DNA from: Vibrio sp. LaRot3
GTDB taxonomy: Bacteria; Pseudomonadota; Gammaproteobacteria; Enterobacterales; Vibrionaceae
NCBI RefSeq assembly: GCF_027587025.1
Contig: NZ_JAPPTI010000002.1
Coordinates: 186,001-250,000, forward strand
DNA length: 64,000 bases
Direction: 5' to 3'
This document shows positions 28,238 through 38,143 of this stretch, in pieces. Each line of letters starts with the position of its first letter. Positions within the stretch are counted from its first letter, which is position 1. The notes beneath the pieces are model-generated. The model had not been told where the DNA came from. It searched no databases and saw only the letters and a list, made by a program, of their open reading frames with translations. The position numbers and the translations under genes were made by a program.

Positions 28238-29338
28238 ATGAAGAAAAACAACGCACACAACGTTCGCGCAATCCGTAGCTATTGCGAATTTCTGAAAGAA
28301 GCCAAGCGCCAAAGTGAGGCGTCAGTTGATGGTGTGACTAAGGCAGTCAACCGCTTTGAGGAGTACACCAAATATAAAGATTTTAAGCAGTTTCATCGTA
28401 AGCAAGCGGTTGGCTTTAAAAAATACCTGCTGGAGCAAAAGAACGTGGTTACAGACAAACCATTGAGTAAGGCTACGGTGCATACAGCCTTGCGCCACCT
28501 GAAGACGTTTTTTCAGTGGTTAGCATTACAAAACGGATATCGTTCCCGAATAAACTACAGTGACACAGAGTATTTTAATCTGTCTGAAAAAGACGCCCGC
28601 ATTGCTAATGCGCGTCGGAAAAAGCCTGTGCCAACGGTTGAACAAGTTACTCAAGTACTAGAGGCAATGCCGTGTATGACTCACATCGAAATGAGAGATA
28701 GAGCGTTGGTCGCTTTTACATTATTGACTGGAGCGCGGGATAGTGCAGTGGCTTCATTAAAGCTAAAGCATATCTGTATTTCCGAGCAAAGCTTGTATCA
28801 GGATGCCAGAGAGGTGAAAATCACGTACAGAAAAACATTTTCGACTTACTTTTTTCCTGTAGGAGAACAGCCGCTGAAAATTTTTACTGAGTGGATTAGC
28901 TATCTGGAGCATGAATTATTATTTGTGGCAGATGACCCGTTGTTTCCTAAAACTAAGGTGAACAACAGTCGAAGCCATAAGTTTGAGGCGATGGGATTGA
29001 CCAGAGAGCACTGGACAACAGCAGGGCCGATACGTCGAATCTTTAAGCAAGCATTCAAGACGGCAGGATTGCCGTATTATAACCCGCATAGCTTTCGCAA
29101 TACACTCGCGAGATTGGGAGAAAAACTATGTAGTAATGCTGAAGAGTTTAAAGCATGGAGCCAAAATCTTGGGCATGAAAGGGTTTTAACCACATTCTAT
29201 AGCTATGGTGATGTTGCTGACTATCGACAAGCGGAGCTGCTCAAGAAACTAGCCCAGTCAAGTACAGACATACCTTCAGATCTGAAGGAGCAGTTTGAGC
29301 AATTTAAGGCATTTCAAAAAATGATGTCAAACAAATAA
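28238..29338 (+). CDS. Tyrosine recombinase (second integrase of the island)
   Basis: A 366-residue phage-integrase-family protein. An N-terminal SAM-like core-binding domain (about 10-110) is followed by the catalytic domain with Arg in LLTGARDSAVASL, His-x-x-Arg in YNPHSFRNTLARLG, His in LGHERVLTTF and the nucleophile candidate Tyr in FYSYGDV. It differs clearly from the P4-type integrase at the right end: it lacks the DUF4102 N-terminus. It lies 13 bp after the HTH/zinc gene and 27 bp before a 34-bp inverted repeat. It may move a smaller unit within the island or act as a resolvase; its site is unknown. Confidence 0.85.
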   Translation: MKKNNAHNVRAIRSYCEFLKEAKRQSEASVDGVTKAVNRFEEYTKYKDFKQFHRKQAVGFKKYLLEQKNVVTDKPLSKATVHTALRHLKTFFQWLALQNGYRSRINYSDTEYFNLSEKDARIANARRKKPVPTVEQVTQVLEAMPCMTHIEMRDRALVAFTLLTGARDSAVASLKLKHICISEQSLYQDAREVKITYRKTFSTYFFPVGEQPLKIFTEWISYLEHELLFVADDPLFPKTKVNNSRSHKFEAMGLTREHWTTAGPIRRIFKQAFKTAGLPYYNPHSFRNTLARLGEKLCSNAEEFKAWSQNLGHERVLTTFYSYGDVADYRQAELLKKLAQSSTDIPSDLKEQFEQFKAFQKMMSNK

Positions 29339-29364
29339 CGCGTCCCTTTTATTAACCGAATAGG

Positions 29365-29398
29365 CTGGTATCAACAAATATTCGTATGTTGATACCAG
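29365..29398. repeat. 34-bp inverted repeat between two recombinase genes
   Basis: CTGGTATCAACA (29365-29376) and TGTTGATACCAG (29387-29398) are perfect complements around a 10-bp spacer. The core GGTATCA recurs at 29417-29423, and as TGATACC at 29462-29468 and 29477-29483, all within 120 bp before the serine recombinase. It could be a recombination site, an operator, or a terminator (TTTT follows). Confidence 0.6.
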
Positions 29399-29505
29399 TT
29401 TTGCAAATCTTAATTTGGTATCATAAAAGTAGGGTGTTTCCTTTGTGATGCCAAATCTGTATGATACCCCTATATTTGATACCAAACTAAAGCCCAGAGC
29501 GACCA

Positions 29506-30078
29506 ATGCGTATATTTTCTTACTGTCGTGTATCGACAACCGAACAAACAACCGAGAACCAAATATTAGCCATTCGTCAAAAAGGCTATGAAGTATCTGA
29601 TTCTAGAGTTATCAGTGAAACTGTCTCAGGCTCAGTCGAAGCTATGAAGCGCGAAAAGTTTAAAATGTTAGTCAGTCATCAGTTGGAAGAAGGAGACATG
29701 CTAGTGGTGTTAAAGCTCGACCGTTTGGGTAGAGATAATGTTGACGTTCAAAACACAATTAACCGTCTAACAGAAAAAGGGATTAAGGTGGTTTGTTTAG
29801 ATCTACCAGTAGCAGATCTTTCAAGTGCTGAAGGGAAGCTAATGCTACAAATGTTCTCTGCTTTTGCTGAGTTTGAGAGAAATCGTATCAGGGAGCGAAC
29901 TAAAGAAGGAATTGAGCGAGCCAAAGCGCAAGGGAAAAAGCTAGGTCGCCCTGCCGCCCACCAAACAACACAATTGGTGCTAGACAAAAAAGCTGAAGGC
30001 TTGTCACAGTCAAAAGTTGCGTCAGCGTTAAACCTTGGTATCGCCACAGTAAAAAGGCATTGGAATAAGTCTTTGTAA
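29506..30078 (+). CDS. Serine recombinase (resolvase/invertase family)
   Basis: A 190-residue small serine recombinase. The catalytic serine is Ser10 in YCRVSTTEQ. LDRLGRD and the helix E region (FAEFERNRIRERTKEGIERAKAQGKKLGRP) are standard, and the C-terminus holds a helix-turn-helix (SQSKVASALNLGIATVKRHW). It is full length for a Tn3-type resolvase or invertase. It stands alone between a tyrosine recombinase and the restriction genes, behind a cluster of GGTATCA motifs that may be its binding sites. No transposase accompanies it. Confidence 0.92.
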   Translation: MRIFSYCRVSTTEQTTENQILAIRQKGYEVSDSRVISETVSGSVEAMKREKFKMLVSHQLEEGDMLVVLKLDRLGRDNVDVQNTINRLTEKGIKVVCLDLPVADLSSAEGKLMLQMFSAFAEFERNRIRERTKEGIERAKAQGKKLGRPAAHQTTQLVLDKKAEGLSQSKVASALNLGIATVKRHWNKSL

Positions 30079-30185
30079 GTCTAAGTGATAGTAGAAAACT
30101 CAGTTTTACGAAACATCATTACAGACCAAATAGTCAATTCTTTGTATAATCGGCGCAATTTTTCATATTTGATGTGCTGATTATA

Positions 30186-32228
30186 ATGACTAACAACAAT
30201 TTCTCTTCAACAGCCGCATTCCTTTGGTCGGTGGCTGACCTTTTACGTGGCGACTTCAAACAATCTCAATACGGTCGCATCATCCTTCCGTTCACGCTAC
30301 TAAGGCGCCTTGAGTGTGTACTAGAAGAAACCAAACCAGAAGTGATTGCTAAGTTTGAAGCTGTAAAAGCAATGCCAGTAGAAGCGCAAGAAAAGCTCCT
30401 GACGCACACTGCAAAGCTAAGCTTCTACAACACCTCAAAGATGGATTTAAACCGCCTTGGTGAAACAGGTGTGGCAAGCAACCTAGAAAGTTACATTCAG
30501 TCATTCAGCCCTAATGCTCGTGAAATATTCGAGCACTTCGATTTTTTCAACACCATCGACAAACTAGAAGAGGCAGATCTGCTGTATAAAGTAGCGAAGC
30601 GTTTTGCTAAGGCAGATCTACACCCCAATGTGATTAAAAACCATCATATGGGGTTAGTGTTTGAAGATTTGATTCGAAAGTTTGCTGAAGCAGATAACGC
30701 TACTGCGGGTGAACACTTTACCCCAAGAGACATCGTTCGCCTGACCACATCACTGGTATTCAGCGATGATGATGAAGTGCTAACCCAATCAGGCTTAGTT
30801 CGCTCTATCTATGACCCAACAGCGGGTACAGGTGGTTTCCTATCTTCTGGTATGGAGTATGTGCACGAGCTAAACGAAAAGGCGTCACTGTCGGCATTTG
30901 GTCAAGAGCTTAACCCTGAGTCTTACGCTATCTGTAAAGCGGATATGCTTATCAAAGGACAGAAAGTCGATAACATCAAACTAGGTAACACCCTCTCGAA
31001 CGACCAACTGCGCACCGAGAAGTTTGACTACATGCTGTCTAACCCACCATTCGGTGTAGATTGGAAGAAGATTCAAAAGCACATCAACGATGAACACAAA
31101 GAGAAAGGCTTCGAGGGACGCTTTGGTGCGGGTCTACCTCGTGTCTCCGATGGCTCTCTTCTGTTCTTGATGCACCTTGTTAGCAAAATGCGCCCACAGC
31201 ATGAGGGTGGCTCTCGTATTGGCATCATCCTTAACGGCTCACCACTGTTTACAGGTGGTGCGGGCAGCGGCGAGAGTGAGATTCGTCGCTACATCCTTGA
31301 GAACGATCTACTTGAAGCGATTGTCGCTCTACCTACCGACATGTTCTATAACACGGGTATCGCTACCTATGTATGGATTCTATCAAGCCATAAGCCAGAG
31401 CACCGTAAAGGCAAAGTTCAGCTAATCAACGCATCGAAAGAGCGTGCAAAATCTGGTAGTAGAGGTCGCAGCGGTGGCACTGAAGTTGAGGGAGATGACG
31501 AACACGTATTCTACTCAGCTATGCGTAAGTCACTTGGCAGTAAGCGTAAAAAGCTAACCGAAGAGAGTATCGAGACTATTGTAAAAACCTACGGTCAATT
31601 TGTTGAAAACGGCTTTAGCAAACTATTTGACTACAAAGAGTTTGGCTACCGCAGAATCACGGTTGAACGTCCACTGCAACTGGCTATCTATCCAAAAGAT
31701 GAAACTCGCCTAGAAGCCCTACAAGCTGATAAAGCATGGGCGAAGCTAGATGAAGCACTACAACAAGCAGTTCTTGATGCGCTAGCCTCTTTTGATGAAG
31801 ATAAGCTACTGTCTCGTGACATTTTCAACAACGCCCTAAAAGCTCAACTAGCACCAGCGAAATTAAGCGCAGCACAGCTAAAACTTATCGTGAAACACCT
31901 TAGTGAGCACGATAATGATGCAGAAGTATGTAAGATTAAAGGCAAACTAGAAGCTAACCCAGAACTGCGTGATAACGAGAACGTGCCGCTTACAGAAACG
32001 GTTGAGGATTACTTTGCTCGTGAAGTATTGCCACACGTTCCAAACGCTTGGATTGATGAAAGCAAAACTGATGAGAAAGATGGTGAAGTGGGCATTGTCG
32101 GCTATGAGATTCCATTTAACCGCCACTTCTACGTGTACGAACCACCAAGAGCCTTAGAAGCGATTGATGCGGATTTGGATGCAGTATCGGCTGATATTAT
32201 GCAGTTGCTTCAAGAGGTGCATTCGTAA
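30186..32228 (+). CDS. hsdM: Type I restriction-modification methyltransferase subunit HsdM
   Basis: Adenine-N6 DNA methyltransferase subunit of a type I system; it forms an M2S complex with HsdS that protects host DNA. 680 residues. An N-terminal helical domain ([24 protein letters not shown]) is followed by [10 protein letters not shown] at about 175-184, the SAM motif DPTAGTGGF at 210-218 and the catalytic NPPFG at 286-290. The ATG at 30186 matches the family start; a GTG at 30174 is possible. A TATAAT at 30145-30150 is a candidate -10 box. Its stop overlaps the hsdS start by one base (TAATG). Confidence 0.95.
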   Translation: MTNNNFSSTAAFLWSVADLLRGDFKQSQYGRIILPFTLLRRLECVLEETKPEVIAKFEAVKAMPVEAQEKLLTHTAKLSFYNTSKMDLNRLGETGVASNLESYIQSFSPNAREIFEHFDFFNTIDKLEEADLLYKVAKRFAKADLHPNVIKNHHMGLVFEDLIRKFAEADNATAGEHFTPRDIVRLTTSLVFSDDDEVLTQSGLVRSIYDPTAGTGGFLSSGMEYVHELNEKASLSAFGQELNPESYAICKADMLIKGQKVDNIKLGNTLSNDQLRTEKFDYMLSNPPFGVDWKKIQKHINDEHKEKGFEGRFGAGLPRVSDGSLLFLMHLVSKMRPQHEGGSRIGIILNGSPLFTGGAGSGESEIRRYILENDLLEAIVALPTDMFYNTGIATYVWILSSHKPEHRKGKVQLINASKERAKSGSRGRSGGTEVEGDDEHVFYSAMRKSLGSKRKKLTEESIETIVKTYGQFVENGFSKLFDYKEFGYRRITVERPLQLAIYPKDETRLEALQADKAWAKLDEALQQAVLDALASFDEDKLLSRDIFNNALKAQLAPAKLSAAQLKLIVKHLSEHDNDAEVCKIKGKLEANPELRDNENVPLTETVEDYFAREVLPHVPNAWIDESKTDEKDGEVGIVGYEIPFNRHFYVYEPPRALEAIDADLDAVSADIMQLLQEVHS

Positions 32229-33601
32229 TGACTGGGCGTTATAAGGCATATCCTGAATATAAAGAAACGAATCTCAGTTGGCTTGGTAAAGTTCCATCAC
32301 ATTGGGAAACCGTACCGCTAAAACATTTAGCAAACCTAAACCCCAAAAAATCAAGCGTAGATAAGGAAATGCACCATCAAGATTGTAGTTTCTTACCCAT
32401 GGATAAGCTAAAACTAAATAGCCTTAAGCTAGATGAAACGAAGCAAGTCTCGGAAGTTTTTGATGGCTACACTTATTTTGAAGATGGTGATGTCCTACTA
32501 GCAAAAGTAACACCGTGCTTTGAGAATAAGAACATGGCTGTAGCTCGTGGTTTAAAAAACGGATTAGGTTTTGGTTCTTCTGAAATTTATGTGTTGAGAA
32601 CCAATAATAAGTTACATAACCAGTTCTTGTTTTATCGACTTCAAGAAGATGCATTTATGGATATTGCGACTGCGGCAATGTCTGGTGCCGGTGGTTTAAA
32701 ACGTGTACCAGCAGAAGTCATCAATACATACAAAGCTGCTTTTCCTGAGTTTGAAGAACAGCAAAAAATCGCCAATTTCCTCGATCACGAAACAGCCAAG
32801 ATCGACACCTTAATTACCAAGCAAGAAAAGCTGATTGAGCTGTTAAAAGAAAAACGCCAAGCGGTGATTTCTCACGCAGTGACCAAAGGGCTTAACCCTG
32901 ATGCACCAATGAAAGATTCTGGTGTGGAATGGTTGGGTGAAGTGCCTGAGCATTGGGTTGTATCGAAATTTGCTTATTTGAAAACAGTCTTAACAGACTA
33001 CACAGCGAATGGTTCTTTCGCTGACCTGAAAGCGAATGTTGAGTATAAAGACAGCCCTTCTTTCGCCCGCCTAGTTCGTCTAACAGATTTACGTGTTGAT
33101 TTGCAAAATGATAATGGTGTGTGGATTGATGAAGACTCATATAAGTATTTGAGAAAATCAGCACTTCATGGTGGTGAGTTCTTGCTTGCTAATGTTGGTG
33201 CGTATGCAGGATTGTTCTATCAAATGCCTTTTAATAAGGGGCCTGCATCACTAGCTCCGAATATGTTTATGGCTAAATTTAATACCACCCAAGTTAAGCG
33301 AGAGTTTATGGCGTATGTGGGACAATCAGATGGAGTCGCTAGCCAGCTAAAACTATCTGCCACAGCAGCGTCTGCTCAGCCTAAACTCAATAAAGATGAC
33401 TTTAAAAGTGTCAGGTTTACTTTCCCTTGCATGGGAGAGCAACAAGAAATCATAGATTATCTAAATATAGAGCTACCGAAGCTAGATCTCCTTATGTCTA
33501 AGCAAGTGAGAGCGATAGAGCTAATGAAAGAGCGCAAGACAGCTCTTATCTCAGCAGCAGTAACAGGCAAGATTGATCTGCGTGATTGGGAGGCTATGTA
33601 G
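32228..33601 (+). CDS. hsdS: Type I restriction-modification specificity subunit HsdS
   Basis: A 457-residue DNA-recognition subunit with two target-recognition domains. Each starts with a similar phrase (SWLGKVPSHWETVPLKHL at about 15; EWLGEVPEHWVVSKFAYL at about 235) and is followed by a conserved helix (EEQQKIANFLDHETAKID and GEQQEIIDYLNIELPKLD), the classic circular arrangement. The half-sites cannot be predicted from sequence. It overlaps hsdM by one base and the FRG gene by one base. I see no inverted repeats or spare TRD cassettes, so phase-variable shuffling is unlikely here. Confidence 0.93.
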   Translation: MTGRYKAYPEYKETNLSWLGKVPSHWETVPLKHLANLNPKKSSVDKEMHHQDCSFLPMDKLKLNSLKLDETKQVSEVFDGYTYFEDGDVLLAKVTPCFENKNMAVARGLKNGLGFGSSEIYVLRTNNKLHNQFLFYRLQEDAFMDIATAAMSGAGGLKRVPAEVINTYKAAFPEFEEQQKIANFLDHETAKIDTLITKQEKLIELLKEKRQAVISHAVTKGLNPDAPMKDSGVEWLGEVPEHWVVSKFAYLKTVLTDYTANGSFADLKANVEYKDSPSFARLVRLTDLRVDLQNDNGVWIDEDSYKYLRKSALHGGEFLLANVGAYAGLFYQMPFNKGPASLAPNMFMAKFNTTQVKREFMAYVGQSDGVASQLKLSATAASAQPKLNKDDFKSVRFTFPCMGEQQEIIDYLNIELPKLDLLMSKQVRAIELMKERKTALISAAVTGKIDLRDWEAM

Positions 33602-34839
33602 TGAAACAGAATCGTGCCGAAAGCCTCGCAGACTTTATAGCGATTTGCTCAGAAATAAAGGTAAAAGAAGATCACACATTGTTTTTTAGAGGGCATGCGT
33701 CTCACACTTTCATTCCTTTGCCTACAGTTTTTCGTCATCAATATGATGATCCAGCTAACGCTAAGTATGTTGTCAGGGAAGAAGAATTATTTCATAACTT
33801 GATTACTCGGTGCCCAGAAGAGTTTAAAGACTGCACCTCCACATTTGATTGCTTGGTAAAAATGCAACACTATGGACTACCAACTCGTTTGCTCGATATC
33901 ACGAGCAATCCATTAGTGGCTCTTTATTTTGCAACAGATGAGTATGGCTCAAGTGATACAGAAGCTACAGATGAAAGTGAAAATTTAGAGACAGAGTGCT
34001 TAGAAGTTCATGAGTCATCTAAAAACTATGATGTTTCACCTCTTTCTGATGGTGATGCCCGTGTACTTATTTATCAAGTACCTAACGATGAAGTTAAGTT
34101 TTATAACAGTGATATTGTCTCTGTTATTAGTAATCTTGCACAAATGAGCAAAAATTTTGAACTTGACAAGACGCTTTATAAAACTCAGTTGTTACACGCT
34201 ATCCAGTCTGAAAAACCATATTTTAAAAGTGATATTAAGGGGCGGGATTTAGAATCGGTAGTATGCGTAAAACCCAAGCTTGATAACAAAAGAATCATCA
34301 AACAAAGTGGTGCTTTTTTTCTCTTCGGTATGGGGGGAGATAAAACAACGCCCAAACGGATCCCTGAGACGTACCGCCCTAATGTAAAGCATATTGATAT
34401 TCCCTCCCAAGCAAAAGCTATGTTGAGGCAACAGCTTGAGACGTTAGCTATTTCTAAGGCTACCTTGTTTCCTGAGATAGATAGTGTTGCAAACTTCTTA
34501 AAATCAGAACCACTTGTTGTTACTACAACAAAAGAGGTTTTATCTGATAACTCTCCTCAAGAATACGCTCAATCAAATATCCTCGAACAGTTTGCAGAAT
34601 CTATTCGAGATAAATTAACAGGTAACCAAATGCTTGAAGAGCAACTTAAAAGCAATTCTAAGTCTCAAGCAATGCGAGGTTTCTTCGTGGATTTAATGGA
34701 TAGCGCTTTGGCTGAAAGCATAGATACGCATTACGAAATAGCAGTAAAAGTTCTCTCCGACCATGAACTTAGGAACAAAGTTGAACATTTTGTTTATGAA
34801 AAACTAATGCATGATTTGAAGTTAAATCAAAGTATCTAA
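33601..34839 (+). CDS. FRG-domain protein with HsdR-like C-terminal docking domain
   Basis: A 412-residue protein encoded between hsdS and hsdR. The GTG start at 33601 overlaps the hsdS stop (TAGTG) and follows GGGAGG, so translation is coupled to hsdS. Residues 29-45 carry the FRG motif (FRGHASHTFIPLPTVFR) and 89-111 the second signature (QHYGLPTRLLDITSNPLVALYFA). The FRG domain is widespread near defence genes; its biochemical activity is not established to my knowledge. Residues 331-406 align without a gap to HsdR 993-1068, sharing NSK-x-QAM and ES-x-DTH-x3-A-x-K-x-LSD; both proteins end six residues later. I infer that it docks on the type I methyltransferase like HsdR, as an effector, competitor or regulator. 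Confidence 0.88.
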   Translation: MKQNRAESLADFIAICSEIKVKEDHTLFFRGHASHTFIPLPTVFRHQYDDPANAKYVVREEELFHNLITRCPEEFKDCTSTFDCLVKMQHYGLPTRLLDITSNPLVALYFATDEYGSSDTEATDESENLETECLEVHESSKNYDVSPLSDGDARVLIYQVPNDEVKFYNSDIVSVISNLAQMSKNFELDKTLYKTQLLHAIQSEKPYFKSDIKGRDLESVVCVKPKLDNKRIIKQSGAFFLFGMGGDKTTPKRIPETYRPNVKHIDIPSQAKAMLRQQLETLAISKATLFPEIDSVANFLKSEPLVVTTTKEVLSDNSPQEYAQSNILEQFAESIRDKLTGNQMLEEQLKSNSKSQAMRGFFVDLMDSALAESIDTHYEIAVKVLSDHELRNKVEHFVYEKLMHDLKLNQSI

Positions 34840-34859
34840 GTTTTTCAAAGGGAATATGA

Positions 34860-37800
34860 ATGAACCAAGAAAACTCTACCCGAGAAATTGAATTCCAAAA
34901 CGACATCCTTGATCAAATGCACTCTCACGGTTGGTTGTTAGGTGCGTCGAACAAATACAACAAAGAGTTGGCGCTATACCCTGAAGATGTCATCGCCTTT
35001 GCTAAAAAATCGCAGCCTGAACAATGGGAACGTTTAGCTAAGCACTACCCAGAAACAGACCGTAACCCAACCGCAACGGCTGATGCGCTGTTAAAGTCGT
35101 TAGAGCGAGAGCTGAAAAGCAAAGGTACGCTTTGGGTTCTGCGTAACCAAATAAAAGATCGTGGTGCGAAGTTTAGCCTGTGTAGCTTTAAGCCAGACCA
35201 TGACCTAAACCCAGATGCTACCGCTCGCTATGAGCAAAACATCCTGCGTGTTGTGCCTGAGCTAGTGTACTCACCTAATGGTTATGATGGTCGCCTAGAC
35301 TTAACGCTATTCGTGAACGGTATTCCTGTCGCTACTTGTGAACTGAAATCTGAATTTAAGCAGTCTATTGATAATGCCAAAGTTCAGTATATGAAAGATA
35401 GGCAGCCAAAAGACCCAGCAACCAATAAGCCAGAGCCACTATTAACCTTTAAGCGTGGTGCATTGGTTCACTTTGCGGTTAGCCAATACAACGTAGCAAT
35501 GACGACTCGCCTAAATGGTAAAAGCACATTCTTCCTACCGTTTGACCAAGGTACAGCCGATGGTGGTGCGGGTAATGAACAGCCAGAGAACGAAAGTGAA
35601 TACGCTACTTCTTACCTTTGGAATGAGATCTTCCAGAAAGACAATCTATTACTGATTCTTGGTCGCTACATTCACCTAGAAGTGAAAGAAGAAGAGCAAC
35701 TAGACGGCTCAATCAAGACCAAAGAAACCATGATCTTCCCTCGTTATCACCAGTGGGCGGTAGTATCAAAGCTACTGAACACGGTCGATATGGAGGGAAC
35801 AGGTAATAAGTATTTGATTCAACACAGTGCTGGCTCAGGTAAATCTAACTCGATTGCTTGGTTATCCCACCAACTGGCATCAAAGCATTACTATACCGAT
35901 CATCCTGAGCTGAGTAAGCAAACGGGCGATAAGGTGTTTGACTCAGTTATTGTTATCACAGACCGAACGGTACTGGATAGCCAACTGCAAGACACCATCT
36001 ATCAGTTCGATCATAACGAGGGCATGATTGCTCGTGTGAACCGAGAGGAAGCACAAGGCAGTAAGTCTAGCCAATTAGCAGGAGAGTTAAAGGCAAGTAC
36101 CTCGATCATCATCGTGACCATTCAAACATTCCCTCATGTGCTTGAAGCTATCCGTAAAGATTCAACACTTGCTGGTCGTAGTTATGCAGTAATTGCTGAT
36201 GAAGCACACTCTAGCCAAACAGGCACAACCGCTCGTAAGCTGCGTGAAGTGCTTATGGCTGAGCAACTAGAGGGCGATGAAGAACTTGATAGCGAAGATA
36301 TGCTACGCTTGTCTCTTGAAGCTCGTAAAGGTTCAAATAAGATCAGCTACTTTGCGTTCACAGCAACACCGAAAGGTAAAACGCTGGAGCTATTTGGTCG
36401 TCCTGAAGATTCAGACGCGCCACTAAGTGATGACAATAAGCCTTTGCCTTTCCATGTGTACTCGATGCGCCAAGCGATTGAAGAGGGTTTCATTCTAGAT
36501 GTTCTGCAAAACTACACCAGTTATCGAGTTGCCTACCAATTAGCACACGATAACCCTGGGTCAGACCAAGAGGTAGACAGTAAGAAAGCTGCAACCAAGA
36601 TGGCGAAATGGGTTCGTTTGCACCCACACAATATCTCTCAGAAAGTTGAAACCATCATTGAGCACTTTAATAGCAAGATTAAGCATTTGTTAGGTGGTGA
36701 AGCGAAAGCAATGGTTGTCACCAGTAGCCGTTTAGAAGCGGTGCGTTACAAGCTTGCTTTTGAAAAGTATGTCGAGAGTAAAGGCTACGATAACGTGAAT
36801 GCGATGGTGGCATTCTCTGGTGAGGTGAATGACCCAGACTTACCTGAAGAGCAGTTCACTGAAAAGACCATGAACCCTAAGCTCAATGGTCGAGATATGC
36901 GTAAAGCGTTTGATACCACGGACTATCAAGTGATGCTGGTGGCGAATAAGTTCCAGACAGGTTTTGACCAACCAAAGCTGGTGGCAATGTATGTCGATAA
37001 ACCGCTAAAAGGTGTTGAGTGTATTCAGACGCTTTCACGACTCAACCGAACCTGTAAGGGCAAAGATAAAACGTTCGTTCTCGATTTTGTGAATGACCCA
37101 GAAGAGATCTTGAATGAATTTAAGGTTTACTTCCAAACCGCTGAACTGGCAGGTGTATCAGACCCGAACATTGTTTATGACCTAATGAACAAGCTTGCGG
37201 AAGCGGGTATTTATCAATGGTATGAGGTTGAGTCTTTCGTAGAAGCCTACAATAGTAAGCAAGCGAATCAAGCTAAACTCGCTAACCTATGTAAGCCAGC
37301 CGTAGACCGCTTCACGATTCGCTATAAAGAAGCCTCGCAGGTTCTTCAATCAACGCAAGCCGAGCTCTCAAAAGCCAAGAATGAAAAGAACGACAAAGCA
37401 ATTAAGTACTGCGAGAACCTAGTTAAGAACGCCAAAGAGACACGAGATATTCTAGAGGTATTTAAGAAAGACCTAATCTCGTTCTACCGCTACTATGAGT
37501 TCACCTCACAGATCGTAGACTTCGATGACTTTGAGCTAGAGAAGCTAAGTGTATTCGCTAAGCATCTACATCCATTACTTCGCCTAGATGTTGTCGAGGA
37601 TGATGTAGACCTAACAGATGTTGTAATGACGCACTACCGCCTACACCAACAGCGTGAAGCAGACTTACAGCTAGGATACAAAGTTGGTGAAGAGCAGAAG
37701 CATTATCTTGCTCCAACTAAAGAGGGTTCAGGTGCAACACCGAAAGACCCCAAAACGGAGTTTCTCAATGAGATCATTCAACGAATGAACGATTTGTTCA

Positions 37801-38084
37801 TTGAAGATGGATTGACTGAGAATGATATGCTGAGTTATGCAAACACATTGTTTGGCAAAGTCCAAGATGATGAAATTGCAGTTGACCAAGCAAAGAACAA
37901 CTCTAAAGAACAAGCGATGCTAGGACGTTTCCCTGAAATCGTGCAAACCGCCATAATAGAGAGTATGGATACTCACAATGCAATGGCAATGAAAGCACTG
38001 TCTGACGATACAGTTAGAGACGGTCTTGCCAGTATTGTGTTCGATATGATGATGCGTGGTTTAGGTAAATCGGCAAACCGTTGA
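34860..38084 (+). CDS. hsdR: Type I restriction endonuclease subunit HsdR
   Basis: A 1074-residue motor and nuclease subunit that translocates and cleaves unmethylated DNA when bound to HsdM2S. The nuclease domain has Asp147 and Glu161-Leu-Lys163 (RLDLTLF, CELKSEF), i.e. PD-(D/E)XK. The SF2 helicase motor has Walker A HSAGSGKSNS (322-331), DEAH (447-450) and FTATPKG. The C-terminal helical domain ends in the block shared with the FRG protein. AAAGGGA precedes the ATG. It is complete, so restriction should be functional. It is the last gene of the operon, followed by a terminator. Confidence 0.95.
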   Translation: MNQENSTREIEFQNDILDQMHSHGWLLGASNKYNKELALYPEDVIAFAKKSQPEQWERLAKHYPETDRNPTATADALLKSLERELKSKGTLWVLRNQIKDRGAKFSLCSFKPDHDLNPDATARYEQNILRVVPELVYSPNGYDGRLDLTLFVNGIPVATCELKSEFKQSIDNAKVQYMKDRQPKDPATNKPEPLLTFKRGALVHFAVSQYNVAMTTRLNGKSTFFLPFDQGTADGGAGNEQPENESEYATSYLWNEIFQKDNLLLILGRYIHLEVKEEEQLDGSIKTKETMIFPRYHQWAVVSKLLNTVDMEGTGNKYLIQHSAGSGKSNSIAWLSHQLASKHYYTDHPELSKQTGDKVFDSVIVITDRTVLDSQLQDTIYQFDHNEGMIARVNREEAQGSKSSQLAGELKASTSIIIVTIQTFPHVLEAIRKDSTLAGRSYAVIADEAHSSQTGTTARKLREVLMAEQLEGDEELDSEDMLRLSLEARKGSNKISYFAFTATPKGKTLELFGRPEDSDAPLSDDNKPLPFHVYSMRQAIEEGFILDVLQNYTSYRVAYQLAHDNPGSDQEVDSKKAATKMAKWVRLHPHNISQKVETIIEHFNSKIKHLLGGEAKAMVVTSSRLEAVRYKLAFEKYVESKGYDNVNAMVAFSGEVNDPDLPEEQFTEKTMNPKLNGRDMRKAFDTTDYQVMLVANKFQTGFDQPKLVAMYVDKPLKGVECIQTLSRLNRTCKGKDKTFVLDFVNDPEEILNEFKVYFQTAELAGVSDPNIVYDLMNKLAEAGIYQWYEVESFVEAYNSKQANQAKLANLCKPAVDRFTIRYKEASQVLQSTQAELSKAKNEKNDKAIKYCENLVKNAKETRDILEVFKKDLISFYRYYEFTSQIVDFDDFELEKLSVFAKHLHPLLRLDVVEDDVDLTDVVMTHYRLHQQREADLQLGYKVGEEQKHYLAPTKEGSGATPKDPKTEFLNEIIQRMNDLFIEDGLTENDMLSYANTLFGKVQDDEIAVDQAKNNSKEQAMLGRFPEIVQTAIIESMDTHNAMAMKALSDDTVRDGLASIVFDMMMRGLGKSANR

Positions 38085-38095
38085 TCACTAGGAAT

Positions 38096-38125
38096 GGCAC
38101 CTGTAATAGGTGCCGTTTTTCTTTT
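38096..38125 (+). terminator. Terminator of the hsd operon
   Basis: GGCACCT (38096-38102) pairs with AGGTGCC (38108-38114), followed by a GTTTTTCTTTTT tract, just after the hsdR stop. Confidence 0.85.
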
Positions 38126-38143
38126 TGGTGAACTACTTTAGAG

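Noticed and set aside
32228-33601. Phase-variable hsdS inversion system
   Set aside because: Two recombinases are nearby, but there are no inverted repeats within hsdS and no silent TRD cassette.
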